34,124 nt of DNA from assembly GCA_964399875.1 (NCBI GenBank), contig CAYNRQ010000004.1, forward strand, positions 1-34,124, written 5' to 3'. Shown piece after piece: positions 8,728 to 16,574 of this stretch. How positions within the stretch are numbered: position 1 is the stretch's first letter; each line of letters begins with the position of its first letter. Under the pieces are notes generated by a model. The model saw nothing but the letters and a program-made list of their open reading frames with translations, was not told where the DNA came from and did no database searches. Source of the stretch: CAYNRQ01 sp964399875. Its GTDB lineage: Archaea; Aenigmatarchaeota; Aenigmatarchaeia; QMZP01. A program made the position numbers and the translations under genes.

Positions 8728-9168
8728 ATGGCTGTGATCAATCTAATAGAGTTTGTAATACCATTGTTTTTTGTACTTGCGATAGTCTACGGGGCTCTTG
8801 AGTTTGGAAGTCCTATAAAGAACAAATCAGCGAATATACTTATATCAGTTATAATAGCATTTGTTGCTGCAACCTCTGCAGAGGTTGTTCAGTTGGTGAT
8901 AGATGTACTCCCATACGCTGCGATATTCTTCATTATAGTGTTCTTCCTTGGGTTTATCAAGAAGTCATTTAAGGACCATGAGAAGGACTATACCTTAATA
9001 GTAATAATAGCCGGTCTTGTCCTTATCTTCATGGCAAGCCAGGGTATGGATATACTGAACGCTTTCCTGCCCTACTCCTTCCCTATAACGACAGAGAACT
9101 TCCTGCTGATAATAGGTATTGTTATAATAATTGCTATATTTTATGCCACATACAAAAACTGGAAATGA
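8728..9168 (+). CDS. Small four-helix integral membrane protein, unknown function
   Basis: Not recognised. The 146-residue protein has four hydrophobic segments (roughly 6-24, 36-75 in two passes, 92-107, 122-140) separated by short charged loops (SPIKNKSAN; KKSFKDHEKD). The frame is open from 8704, overlapping the upstream gene by 20 bp, but ATG 8728 lies 4 bp after the upstream stop, has AGGGG about 10 bases before it, and puts the hydrophobic segment right after the start. It is paired with the preceding three-helix protein. The helix-loop-helix hairpin with a glycine-rich first segment loosely recalls pilin-like or secretion-channel membrane subunits; this is too weak for a family call. 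It ends 5 bp from convergent aglH. Confidence 0.75.
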   Translation: MAVINLIEFVIPLFFVLAIVYGALEFGSPIKNKSANILISVIIAFVAATSAEVVQLVIDVLPYAAIFFIIVFFLGFIKKSFKDHEKDYTLIVIIAGLVLIFMASQGMDILNAFLPYSFPITTENFLLIIGIVIIIAIFYATYKNWK

Positions 9169-9173
9169 AAGGC

Positions 9174-10193
9174 TTAGATAAAGAACAAAAACACAATAAG
9201 AACAAGGATAAATTCTATCAGGATCAAGAAAGATGTGACCTGTCTTTCATAAACCTTTTTCTTGAGCTTCCTGGCAACAACGTAGTAAGCAGGCTCAAAC
9301 CCGGATATCTTTGCTTTGTACTCAAGGCTTTTGTCCTTATTGACCCGGGTTGCAAAGGCCTCAGGAAGATTGAAGCCAGGCGGTTCCATCTTTATCCTAA
9401 CAAAATTTATCACAGCGTCCAGGATGTAGGGAATAAAAAGAATAACAGCTATCTTCTCCATTCCCCCCAATATGGCTATGCTTGCAATTATGGCACCAAC
9501 ACTGTATGTAAGCGAATCACCAGGGAATATCTTTGCAGGATACCAGTTGAACACCAAAAAAGCCAGCAGTGCAGATACAGCAGAGAAAGCAAAAAGCGCC
9601 AGCCATGCAAAACCATTCAACCAGCTAACAACACCAAGGGCCCCTATTATCACCACACCCATCCCTGCTTCAAGGCCATTGTAACCAGCAAGCATATTGC
9701 ATCCATTAACAGCACCGATAACGCCTATTGGAATTATAATCAGCGGGTAGATTATGCCAAAATTAACAGGCCCTATGAATGGAAGAAACATCAGACTCTC
9801 CCCAGCATTTATCACCATCAAAGGAATCCCGATCGGTATGGTCAGCAAAACCTTGTGTCTTTGCCTTATTCCAACCTTCCAGCCAAGTATATCATCAATG
9901 AAGCCAACAAAGCCAGCCAATATAAGTGTAACCAAGATAGCAAATGTTTCAATAAGGTTAGCCTCTGTTCCAAGATAAAATGTTTTTACACTAATATAAA
10001 ATAGCAGGGCAAAGATAACACCCATGATAACAGCCACACCACCGGCCTCAGGTATTTCTGGCTTATCATACTTATTCATATCTTTTCCAACCAGACCAGC
10101 TGTCCGGGCCTTCTTGATCCAGTATGGGATGATAAAAAACGTTGTGCAAAAAGCTATAATAACTGTAACCAGCACTATAAAAAATTCAATCAT
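9174..10193 (-). CDS. aglH: Polyprenyl-phosphate GlcNAc-1-phosphate transferase (MraY/DPAGT1 family, AglH-like)
   Basis: Multi-pass membrane enzyme of 339 residues that transfers a HexNAc-1-phosphate from its UDP-sugar to a dolichyl/polyprenyl phosphate, the first step in building the lipid-linked N-glycan. Visible family signatures are AGGVAVIMG (about 50-58), the Asp pair in FIDDILGWKVG (D100, D101), NGCNMLAGYNGLEAG (about 163-177) and FPGDSLTYSVGA (D226). About ten hydrophobic segments surround them. The start overlaps the end of aglB by 8 bp, so it is translated from the same mRNA. AglH in Methanococcus is the closest named archaeal role; which UDP-sugar is used cannot be told from the sequence. 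Confidence 0.88.
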   Translation of the reverse strand: MIEFFIVLVTVIIAFCTTFFIIPYWIKKARTAGLVGKDMNKYDKPEIPEAGGVAVIMGVIFALLFYISVKTFYLGTEANLIETFAILVTLILAGFVGFIDDILGWKVGIRQRHKVLLTIPIGIPLMVINAGESLMFLPFIGPVNFGIIYPLIIIPIGVIGAVNGCNMLAGYNGLEAGMGVVIIGALGVVSWLNGFAWLALFAFSAVSALLAFLVFNWYPAKIFPGDSLTYSVGAIIASIAILGGMEKIAVILFIPYILDAVINFVRIKMEPPGFNLPEAFATRVNKDKSLEYKAKISGFEPAYYVVARKLKKKVYERQVTSFLILIEFILVLIVFLFFI

Positions 10194-12519
10194 AATTAAC
10201 CTTGTATATCTTTATCCAATGATTATCAAAAACCTTTTCAACAGGAAGGCCGTAACCGTCCATAAACATGAGGTTCACAAAAATTGAATTCTTAGCTTCC
10301 TCTGGAATATAAAAAACACCCACACTACTCAGCGCAAAACAACCACCCATGGAAGGCTCTTCATTTCCCACATTCCTCACACCCAAACCAGGGCTGCATA
10401 TATCGTTTATATATGTTTTTGAGTAGTACTGGCCGTTCTGTGAAACCAAGAATATGGCTGAACTAGTAATAGACCCATTCGCATCAACAGGAAGCCAAAC
10501 AGTGTATTGACCGGCCTTGAATTCAGCGATTGTGTTATTGCCCTGCTGGAAAGCACCTGACTGGCTAAACTGCAAAAAACCAATTATACTCTCACCCCTC
10601 GAAGCTATCTTTGATATGGCCCCGTACTTACCTGGCAGTGTGTAATCCATCAGTATATATATAACACCGTGGTGTTTTAACCAAGGAACAAAGTCAGTCC
10701 AGTTGGATGTCGGTGATACAAACCAATCAGCTATCTCATAGTCCGTTGTATGATAAGGCACACCCAGGTTACCACCATCAGCCACGGATGGTGTATTACC
10801 TCTTGTCTGGAACCAGTATCCAAAGTCCCACCAAGAGAGAACAGAGCCGTTGACAAGGGACTGGTTGGAAAGGTAACCCATTGCCTGGTACCATGGCTGG
10901 TTTGGTGCATAGGTATAGCTGCCATCCTCATTAATAACAAGGCATTTCTCACCATTTATCAGCAAATCCTTTGAAGGCAGGCATATTGAAGGGCCTATCT
11001 GCCTGGCAAACACGTATGCACTGCTGTAATTTATAATGACTGTTAATGTGATGAATATGGCCACAATAGCAGATATTATGCCCACCTTTTTTTCTGCATT
11101 GGAAAAAACAAACGTAACCTTAAACCTTGATATGCCTTTCTCTAGATTGCGCGCTTTTTCTATAAGCCATGCAAGGAAAAAACCACCAACTATAGATGCA
11201 GCAGGACCAACCAGAAAGATCAGCCTGACAAACTGAAAAGTGGCCCATATGCTAGAAAAGATCCAGACCAAGGGCAAAAACAGGAACCAGTTCCCTGTTC
11301 TTACAAATTTATACAAGAGAACAGCTATGCCCAAAAGCATAAATACCCAAAGCGTAAGGTATGGTGCTATTGAATTAAGCTGCGGTACCAATCCACCAGA
11401 GTAACCAGCCCCTATCCTTGCTGTGATCTCACCCCAGCTACCAGGCATATTCTCTGCAACCGTTGTTCCTATAACGCCCTTTTCAATTGTTATAACACCG
11501 CTAATAGACTGCATAATTTCTGCAAAAAAGTCAATAAACATGGATCCAACCAGCACCCCAAGAAAACCAAGAAATACTAAAGTGGGAATAACATATGGTA
11601 TGTACTCCTTTCTCACCAGATTAAACCTTTCCACCAGGTACCTTATAAGCAACAAGGCAAGAACAGTATATAAAACAATAACATACATAGAATTTAGAGC
11701 AATATGCACAGGAACAAGCTGATGCAGCAACGTGCCCAGGAGCATCATTGGCACAAATGCCTTTATCATGTCTATGCCAATGTATTTTTCCAGGCCAGCA
11801 ACAGTAGATTCAAACCCAGAGAACAGGTAATTCAAAACAACAAGGATTATGTTGAAGAGGAACAAAACCCCAATAAACGCTGAGAAAAGCAAATAGATAT
11901 AAGTGGTACCACCCCATGCACCGCTCATAACAGCCAGTGATAGGCCAGCAAGTATCCCATGCTTCCAGGAACTCTTTTTGAATGCCCTGGTAAAAAAGTA
12001 TAATGTGAGAAGCAAGAAAACACCAGCAATACATTCTTTTTCAAAAAAGCCCGCAGACGTTCTGGTTACAAATGCCGGTGTTGTTGCAAGGAAAAATGCT
12101 GCAAACAAACCAGCACTTTTCTTATTGAATAACTCCTTGCCTACAAAATACCCCACCAAAACAGCCAATGCGCCCATTGCAGCAGGCCATATTATGGCAA
12201 AGTCCAGATAATGTATATTGACGCCTAAAAAGCTTATAAGAGAATAAACCATTGCCGGCATGTAGATAGGAACAACATGCACATAATTAAATGTATTAAC
12301 GCCAAGAGGATAATACCTCAGCATATCACTATAATCCATATGCCAATTGTTCTGAAGAACATATTCACTTGACCTGTATAAAAAGAACGGGTCCAGCGCC
12401 TGCAATTCACCGTACCTTGCTGGGAATGACCTTAACCAAAACCCTAAAAGCACTATTAAGAGCAGGATTATAAGGTGCCATTTTCCTGATACAAAGGCCT
12501 TAAGATCTATTCTTTTCAT
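10186..12519 (-). CDS. aglB: Dolichyl-phosphooligosaccharide-protein glycosyltransferase AglB (STT3)
   Basis: Catalytic oligosaccharyltransferase, 777 residues, which moves the assembled glycan from its lipid carrier to Asn in N-X-S/T sites on the outer face of the membrane. The N-terminal helix is followed by the first external loop with a catalytic-type Asp in ALDPFFLYRS (D43). About a dozen membrane segments follow, then a soluble C-terminal domain beginning near residue 500. WWDFG at 563-567 is the hallmark WWDYG motif with a conservative Tyr-to-Phe change, continuing into GYWFQTRGNTPSVADGGN. The gene is 23 bp downstream of rpoL and overlaps aglH by 8 bp. The nearby 1302-residue surface protein is an obvious candidate substrate. 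Confidence 0.95.
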   Translation of the reverse strand: MKRIDLKAFVSGKWHLIILLLIVLLGFWLRSFPARYGELQALDPFFLYRSSEYVLQNNWHMDYSDMLRYYPLGVNTFNYVHVVPIYMPAMVYSLISFLGVNIHYLDFAIIWPAAMGALAVLVGYFVGKELFNKKSAGLFAAFFLATTPAFVTRTSAGFFEKECIAGVFLLLTLYFFTRAFKKSSWKHGILAGLSLAVMSGAWGGTTYIYLLFSAFIGVLFLFNIILVVLNYLFSGFESTVAGLEKYIGIDMIKAFVPMMLLGTLLHQLVPVHIALNSMYVIVLYTVLALLLIRYLVERFNLVRKEYIPYVIPTLVFLGFLGVLVGSMFIDFFAEIMQSISGVITIEKGVIGTTVAENMPGSWGEITARIGAGYSGGLVPQLNSIAPYLTLWVFMLLGIAVLLYKFVRTGNWFLFLPLVWIFSSIWATFQFVRLIFLVGPAASIVGGFFLAWLIEKARNLEKGISRFKVTFVFSNAEKKVGIISAIVAIFITLTVIINYSSAYVFARQIGPSICLPSKDLLINGEKCLVINEDGSYTYAPNQPWYQAMGYLSNQSLVNGSVLSWWDFGYWFQTRGNTPSVADGGNLGVPYHTTDYEIADWFVSPTSNWTDFVPWLKHHGVIYILMDYTLPGKYGAISKIASRGESIIGFLQFSQSGAFQQGNNTIAEFKAGQYTVWLPVDANGSITSSAIFLVSQNGQYYSKTYINDICSPGLGVRNVGNEEPSMGGCFALSSVGVFYIPEEAKNSIFVNLMFMDGYGLPVEKVFDNHWIKIYKVNYD

Positions 12520-12542
12520 TTATATCCCTTATTATAAAAAAT

Positions 12543-12812
12543 TTATCTTTTTACTGCCCTTTTGAATTCTTTTTTAAGATCCCTGGCATCATCAATTATC
12601 ATCTGCGCAGCACTATTCAAAACCCTTTTGGGGTTATCCGCCCTTATAATAATTTCTGGCTGTGAGAGATACGGATGCTCTATTATATAGGATGCCTGTT
12701 TTGCACCAGCCTTCCACGCATTTGCTCTAAGCAGATTCAGCAGTGTGTGTGTCTCACCAGAAACCTCCATCTTCCACTTGTTCTTCTTTTTTTCCAGTAT
12801 ATTTAATTTCAT
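12543..12812 (-). CDS. rpoL: DNA-directed RNA polymerase subunit L (Rpb11 homologue)
   Basis: Small RNA polymerase assembly subunit, 89 residues, that pairs with RpoD (the Rpb3 counterpart) to nucleate the polymerase core. The pattern is characteristic: ILEKKKNKWKMEVSGETHTLLNLLRANAW, then a short strand region with YIIEHPYLSQPEIIIRA, then a C-terminal helix (NSAAQMIIDDARDLKKEFKRAV). The frame can be opened at GTG 12821, but family members begin about two residues before the ILEK segment, so ATG 12812 is preferred. It is the first gene of a leftward run with aglB and aglH, linking a housekeeping promoter to the glycosylation genes. Confidence 0.92.
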   Translation of the reverse strand: MKLNILEKKKNKWKMEVSGETHTLLNLLRANAWKAGAKQASYIIEHPYLSQPEIIIRADNPKRVLNSAAQMIIDDARDLKKEFKRAVKR

Positions 12813-12843
12813 ATTTATCACGTATAATAGACTACTTCTTTAA

Positions 12844-12853
12844 TATTTAAATA
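12844..12853 (-). promoter_or_regulatory. TATA box of rpoL-aglB-aglH
   Basis: The palindromic box TATTTAAATA is centred about 36 bp before ATG 12812, predicting transcript start near 12822 and a leader of about 10 nt. The GTG at 12821 would then be almost leaderless, so the start choice for rpoL is not absolute. Confidence 0.55.
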
Positions 12854-12855
12854 CA

Positions 12856-13896
12856 TTATTCAATGCTGTTCCTGCGAGAACCATTCTTAAGCATCTCTTC
12901 GATAAGATCATCAAGGTTTACAGAGGCCACAGCAATCCTCTTATCAGCGGCCCCATAGTATATGTAAAGCTTCTCATCGAAAACAGCAGACCCAGTAGGA
13001 AAAACCACGTTATTAGAAACACCAACACGTTCCCATCTCTCTTCTGGAGAAAACAGCGGTTTTTTAAGGTGTCCTATAACCTTGCAGGGGTCTTTTTTAT
13101 CCAAGAGTGCAGCACCTGCATGGTATATCTTTCCCATGTTTGAACCCTCTACTGCATGATATATCAGAACCCATCCCTTGTCTGTTTCAATAGGAGGGCA
13201 TCCGCCGCCTATGTTTCTCGACTCATATGAGTACATCTGCTCCAAGACAACGTATCTGGATAAATGCTTTAAATATCTTTTCCAGAACTCCGGGGTTAAT
13301 TCCCTGAAATCCCTGAAGTAGATAACCTGTATATCCGGTATGATACGATGGATCAATGCAAATTTCCCTTTTATCTTTTTGGGAAAAAAGAAGGTATCTT
13401 TTTCCCTCAGCAAGACGTTTTCTGCAACAGTGTCCTTATAATATGATTCAAAAAAGAAATAGCTGTCCTTTAGTTTCGAGTACCTGAGCCATTTCTCTGC
13501 TTCACTATATGTTATCCTTGGTGTGATCACTCCCATTCTCTTGAATTTTTTAAGATCTTTACTAACAGCATAAGCCGTGAGAACATCCTTACCATCATAT
13601 GCCACATACGTCATGTAATAGGTATCGTCTATCTTTACTATCCTAGGGTCCTCGAGTCCCTGCTTCTCGTATTTGAACCTAGGCGACATGAAAGGCTTTT
13701 TTGATCTTTCCACAACCTCTAACGGGCCTTCTAATCTGGCATAACCTATGGTGGAATTGTTTCCCCACCTGACAGCCCTGTAGAACATATGGACAGAATT
13801 ACCTTCTTTTATGCAAGCAGGATTCATAACACCCTGGGATTCAAATTCCTTGTTTGCGGGCTCAAGAATTACGCCATGTTTCTTGACCTTAAGCAT
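12856..13896 (-). CDS. GH130-family glycoside phosphorylase/hydrolase (probable beta-mannoside phosphorylase)
   Basis: Five-bladed beta-propeller enzyme of 346 residues, probably cleaving beta-mannosides by phosphorolysis to give mannose-1-phosphate. FESQGVMNPACIKEGN, MFYRAVRWGNNSTIGYA and GLEDPRIVKID are the GH130 signatures; Asp83 in EDPR is the proposed general acid. The later segments GGGCPPIETDKGWVLIYHAVEG and YYGAADKRIAVA match further blades. The frame also opens at TTG 13914, but ATG 13896 has a TATA box 25 bp upstream and no leader. It is divergent from the mannose-6-phosphate-isomerase-type cupin across 38 bp and close to the two-domain glycosyltransferase, so all three probably act on the same mannose-containing glycan. 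The exact glycoside is unknown. Confidence 0.85.
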   Translation of the reverse strand: MLKVKKHGVILEPANKEFESQGVMNPACIKEGNSVHMFYRAVRWGNNSTIGYARLEGPLEVVERSKKPFMSPRFKYEKQGLEDPRIVKIDDTYYMTYVAYDGKDVLTAYAVSKDLKKFKRMGVITPRITYSEAEKWLRYSKLKDSYFFFESYYKDTVAENVLLREKDTFFFPKKIKGKFALIHRIIPDIQVIYFRDFRELTPEFWKRYLKHLSRYVVLEQMYSYESRNIGGGCPPIETDKGWVLIYHAVEGSNMGKIYHAGAALLDKKDPCKVIGHLKKPLFSPEERWERVGVSNNVVFPTGSAVFDEKLYIYYGAADKRIAVASVNLDDLIEEMLKNGSRRNSIE

Positions 13897-13897
13897 A

Positions 13898-13926
13898 TTA
13901 TTATATATCTGCAATCGTATATATAT
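13898..13926. promoter_or_regulatory. Overlapping divergent promoters (GH130 leftward, cupin rightward)
   Basis: The 38 bp between the two divergent starts contain ATATATATACG on the minus strand (about 13915-13926), centred 25 bp before ATG 13896. On the plus strand TATTATATATCT (13898-13908) is centred about 31 bp before ATG 13935. Both transcripts would be nearly leaderless. The two polymerases cannot bind at once, so the genes may be reciprocally or jointly controlled. Confidence 0.5.
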
Positions 13927-13934
13927 TTGAAACT

Positions 13935-14276
13935 ATGAAAAAATATTCTGAAAGACCATGGGGCAATTTTGAGCAATTCTGCAAAAATGAAAAATGCACG
14001 GTTAAGATATTATCAGTGAAACCGAACTCGGAACTAAGCCTTCAATACCACAATCACAGAGATGAGTTCTGGAAGGTAATAAAGGGAGAAGCAACGATGG
14101 TTATAGGAGATAAAGAGATACCCGGAAAAGAGGGTGATGAATTCCTAATACCAAGAGGGAAAAAACACAGAATAAAGACCGGAAATTCTGCTGTTAAAGT
14201 ACTAGAGATATCATTTGGTCAATTCGATGAACTTGATGAGGTAAGAATAGAAGACAAATACAAAAGAGAGATTTAG
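13935..14276 (+). CDS. Mannose-6-phosphate isomerase type II-like cupin
   Basis: Single cupin domain of 113 residues, matching the C-terminal isomerase domain of bifunctional ManC/AlgA proteins, which interconvert fructose-6-phosphate and mannose-6-phosphate. SERPWGNFEQF opens the domain. LQYHNHRDEFWKVIKGEA gives the metal ligands H39, H41 and E44, and PRGKKHRIKTG gives H79. There is no nucleotidyltransferase domain, so it is a stand-alone isomerase. With the phosphomannomutase at 23781 it would supply mannose-1-phosphate. Its stop codon overlaps that of the convergent glycosyltransferase by 4 bp. A generic cupin isomerase for another sugar remains possible. Confidence 0.8.
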   Translation: MKKYSERPWGNFEQFCKNEKCTVKILSVKPNSELSLQYHNHRDEFWKVIKGEATMVIGDKEIPGKEGDEFLIPRGKKHRIKTGNSAVKVLEISFGQFDELDEVRIEDKYKREI

Positions 14277-16486
14277 GTTACCTCTTCAAGAGATAGCCGT
14301 GCAAGCAGGTAAGAAATAGTTGATTCTGCACCCTGATTCATGTTAACAGAAGAATGTCCCAGTCCATCGTGACAACCCCCTGTAAACTCGTCATAAACCA
14401 TCTGATTGAGTGAATTTTTTCCTAGGAACCAGTGAAAGGCATCCACTGCCTTTTTCATATATTCCTTATTTCCTGTCACTTTGCTTGCCAAAAGAAGGGT
14501 CTGGACCATTGCAGCAGTATCAACCGGCTGCTGGTCAAATCTGGCCTTCTTGCCATTTCTTGAATACCACCCGCTCTGCCCTATGGGTTCGAAAGTGCCG
14601 TTTTCAAAGGTCACTGACACAAGGAAGTCAAGACTCTTCATGCCTATATCCAGATATTTTTTATCCCCTGTCGAGAGGTATGCGCAGAGAAGGGACTCAG
14701 AAAGCCTTGAATTTGAGTATGTCATGTACTCCTCAAACCATTTCCACTCTTCTGATGAACAGCTATTGTATAGTTCTACCAGCCTATCCGCCAGTTTTTT
14801 CATTACCATTATGTTTTCATTCAAAGGTCTTGCAGTATTGTAATGATGCAGACCTATAATAGAAAAAGCTATAGCCCTTGGAGATTGCATCTCTGCTGAT
14901 CTTTTCAGTGATATTTTAAGTATTTTTTCTGCGTCCTTCTTTATATCCTCAGGTATGTTGTCCAGAGAAACAAGATAACCCAAAGCTGTCAGCGTTCTTC
15001 CAAACGAGTCCTCACTTATCTCTTTGCCGTTGAGTTTTTTGTCATGACCAACAAAATTAATGAACATACCGTTGCCCTTGGAAACATATTTGATGAAATT
15101 TAGATATGTCCTGATCAGCTTTAGTTTTGATTTGGAACCGAAAATTTTATAGTGCATACATGCTGCTAAAAGAGCCCTGGAATTATCATCAAGACAGTAG
15201 CCAAACCTTTTATGGGGTGTGGTGTATTTTGCAAACTGTATGATACCAAAATTATCTGTCATGTTTATTAGATGAGTGAACTTTATTTTTGGAAGATTTT
15301 TTTCATGTCTATCAGATATCTTAGTATATTTATCAAACAGCTTCATATAGGATATTGCTACATTAGGCCATATCATACTTCTTGTGAACGCATAGGCATT
15401 CCTTTCCATGCTTTTTTTTAGTTCAGGATCTGAAAGTATCTTTATAATTGCATCTGCAAAGGATTCTGGTTTGCCAAACTCCGCCAGTACGCCCCTTTCT
15501 GGTGTAACATACTCCTTTGCGTGCAGAAATGGTGTTGATACAACCGCCCTGCCACACCCCATTGCATAAACAAGTGTCCCGCTGCTTATCTGGTCAGGGT
15601 TTGTTGATGAACACACGCAGATATCACACGCTTTTAGATATTTTATTATCTCAGAAACTGTAACATATTTATTGTAGAATTTTACATTCTTGTTCAATCC
15701 CATTTTTCTGACCTTTTCCTCTAGAAATTTTCTGTATTTTTCACCTTCTTTCATCCTTACAACAGGATGTGTTTCACCGATTATTATATACAGTATGTTA
15801 GGAAATTTCTTTACAACGCTAGGAAGGGCATCAATAACATACTCATAACCCTTTCCGCTGCTCATCAGACCAAAGGAAAGAACTAATATTTTATTTTTTA
15901 GACCCAGCTTCGCTTTCTCCAGCCTGTTGTTTGAGAATTTAACAGGGGGGATGCCGTGAGGTATTATGGCTATATCATATCCATTCTTCAGGCCATAGTC
16001 CTTTCTCAGTATTCTAACAGCTGTATTGTTCATAACAACTATACATGATGATCTGTCTGCTATAAATTTAACAACCTTCTTCCTTTTTTCATCAGGGTTT
16101 GGCAAAACAGAATGAAAGGTTGTTATTACAGGTTTTTTTACTATTTCCAGAAACGGAATGAGATTCTCGCCATACATACCTCCGCCATAAATACCGAATT
16201 CATGCTGTATGTTAACCAATTTTATTGATTTGCTCTTGTTGATTTTTTTTGCACTCTCGATATAGTTCTCTAGATCCGAATCATCAACCTGGAATATAAC
16301 ATCCTTTGGGTAATTGTACATATTGGACACATTCTTATTCATGGCAAGAATTTTTGATTTCACCTTTGGCATGAATCTCCTGTCTATTGCCATAGAAAGA
16401 TCCTGCGTGAAGGTAGCTATTCCGCATTCCCTTGGCGGATATGTTCCCATAAACAATATCTTTGAACCGGGTTTTTTGGATGCCAT
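14273..16486 (-). CDS. Two-domain protein: GT4-type glycosyltransferase fused to an alpha-helical C-terminal domain
   Basis: Cytoplasmic protein of 737 residues. Residues 1 to about 390 are a GT-B fold glycosyltransferase: FMGTYPPRECGIATFTQDL at the N-terminus, HEFGIYGGGMYGENL, LSFGLMSSGKGYEYVIDALP, and the nucleotide-sugar site DQISSGTLVYAMGCGRAVVSTPFLHAKE. The last is the DQ/EQISSGTL variant of the usual E-x7-E motif. Residues about 400-735 are an alpha-helical repeat domain, apparently an alpha/alpha-toroid, with FGYCLDDNSRALLAACMHY and SGWYSRNGKKARFDQQPVDTAAMVQTLL. In the clusters I know of, such proteins sit beside GH130 enzymes, as here. I infer synthesis and trimming of a mannose-containing glycan; donor and acceptor are not known. 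Confidence 0.82.
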   Translation of the reverse strand: MASKKPGSKILFMGTYPPRECGIATFTQDLSMAIDRRFMPKVKSKILAMNKNVSNMYNYPKDVIFQVDDSDLENYIESAKKINKSKSIKLVNIQHEFGIYGGGMYGENLIPFLEIVKKPVITTFHSVLPNPDEKRKKVVKFIADRSSCIVVMNNTAVRILRKDYGLKNGYDIAIIPHGIPPVKFSNNRLEKAKLGLKNKILVLSFGLMSSGKGYEYVIDALPSVVKKFPNILYIIIGETHPVVRMKEGEKYRKFLEEKVRKMGLNKNVKFYNKYVTVSEIIKYLKACDICVCSSTNPDQISSGTLVYAMGCGRAVVSTPFLHAKEYVTPERGVLAEFGKPESFADAIIKILSDPELKKSMERNAYAFTRSMIWPNVAISYMKLFDKYTKISDRHEKNLPKIKFTHLINMTDNFGIIQFAKYTTPHKRFGYCLDDNSRALLAACMHYKIFGSKSKLKLIRTYLNFIKYVSKGNGMFINFVGHDKKLNGKEISEDSFGRTLTALGYLVSLDNIPEDIKKDAEKILKISLKRSAEMQSPRAIAFSIIGLHHYNTARPLNENIMVMKKLADRLVELYNSCSSEEWKWFEEYMTYSNSRLSESLLCAYLSTGDKKYLDIGMKSLDFLVSVTFENGTFEPIGQSGWYSRNGKKARFDQQPVDTAAMVQTLLLASKVTGNKEYMKKAVDAFHWFLGKNSLNQMVYDEFTGGCHDGLGHSSVNMNQGAESTISYLLARLSLEEVT

Positions 16487-16498
16487 TTACAATCGACC

Positions 16499-16571
16499 AA
16501 TAAGTTATTAGATATTCGTTTTATATGTCTTTACCCTACAAAACGGATTAATATCTTGCAGATAACTTATT
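16499..16571. promoter_or_regulatory. Perfect 10-bp inverted repeat between divergent genes
   Basis: AATAAGTTAT (16499-16508) and its exact complement ATAACTTATT (16562-16571) lie near the starts of the divergent glycosyltransferase (ATG 16486) and ParB-like gene (ATG 16575). AGATAT follows inside the left arm and ATATCT occurs inside the right, so each gene is preceded by nearly the same promoter-proximal sequence. This could be a duplicated promoter or a pair of operator half-sites controlling both genes. Confidence 0.6.
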
Positions 16572-16574
16572 TCT

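Noticed and set aside
9165..10004. A 279-codon open frame on the plus strand
   Set aside because: It is antisense to aglH, whose motifs are unmistakable. Its translation is Asn/Lys/Tyr-rich without any domain pattern, and it starts inside the tail of the upstream gene.
14410..14859. Plus-strand frames within the glycosyltransferase C-terminal domain
   Set aside because: They are shadows of a well-supported coding region; no start signals or recognisable sequence.
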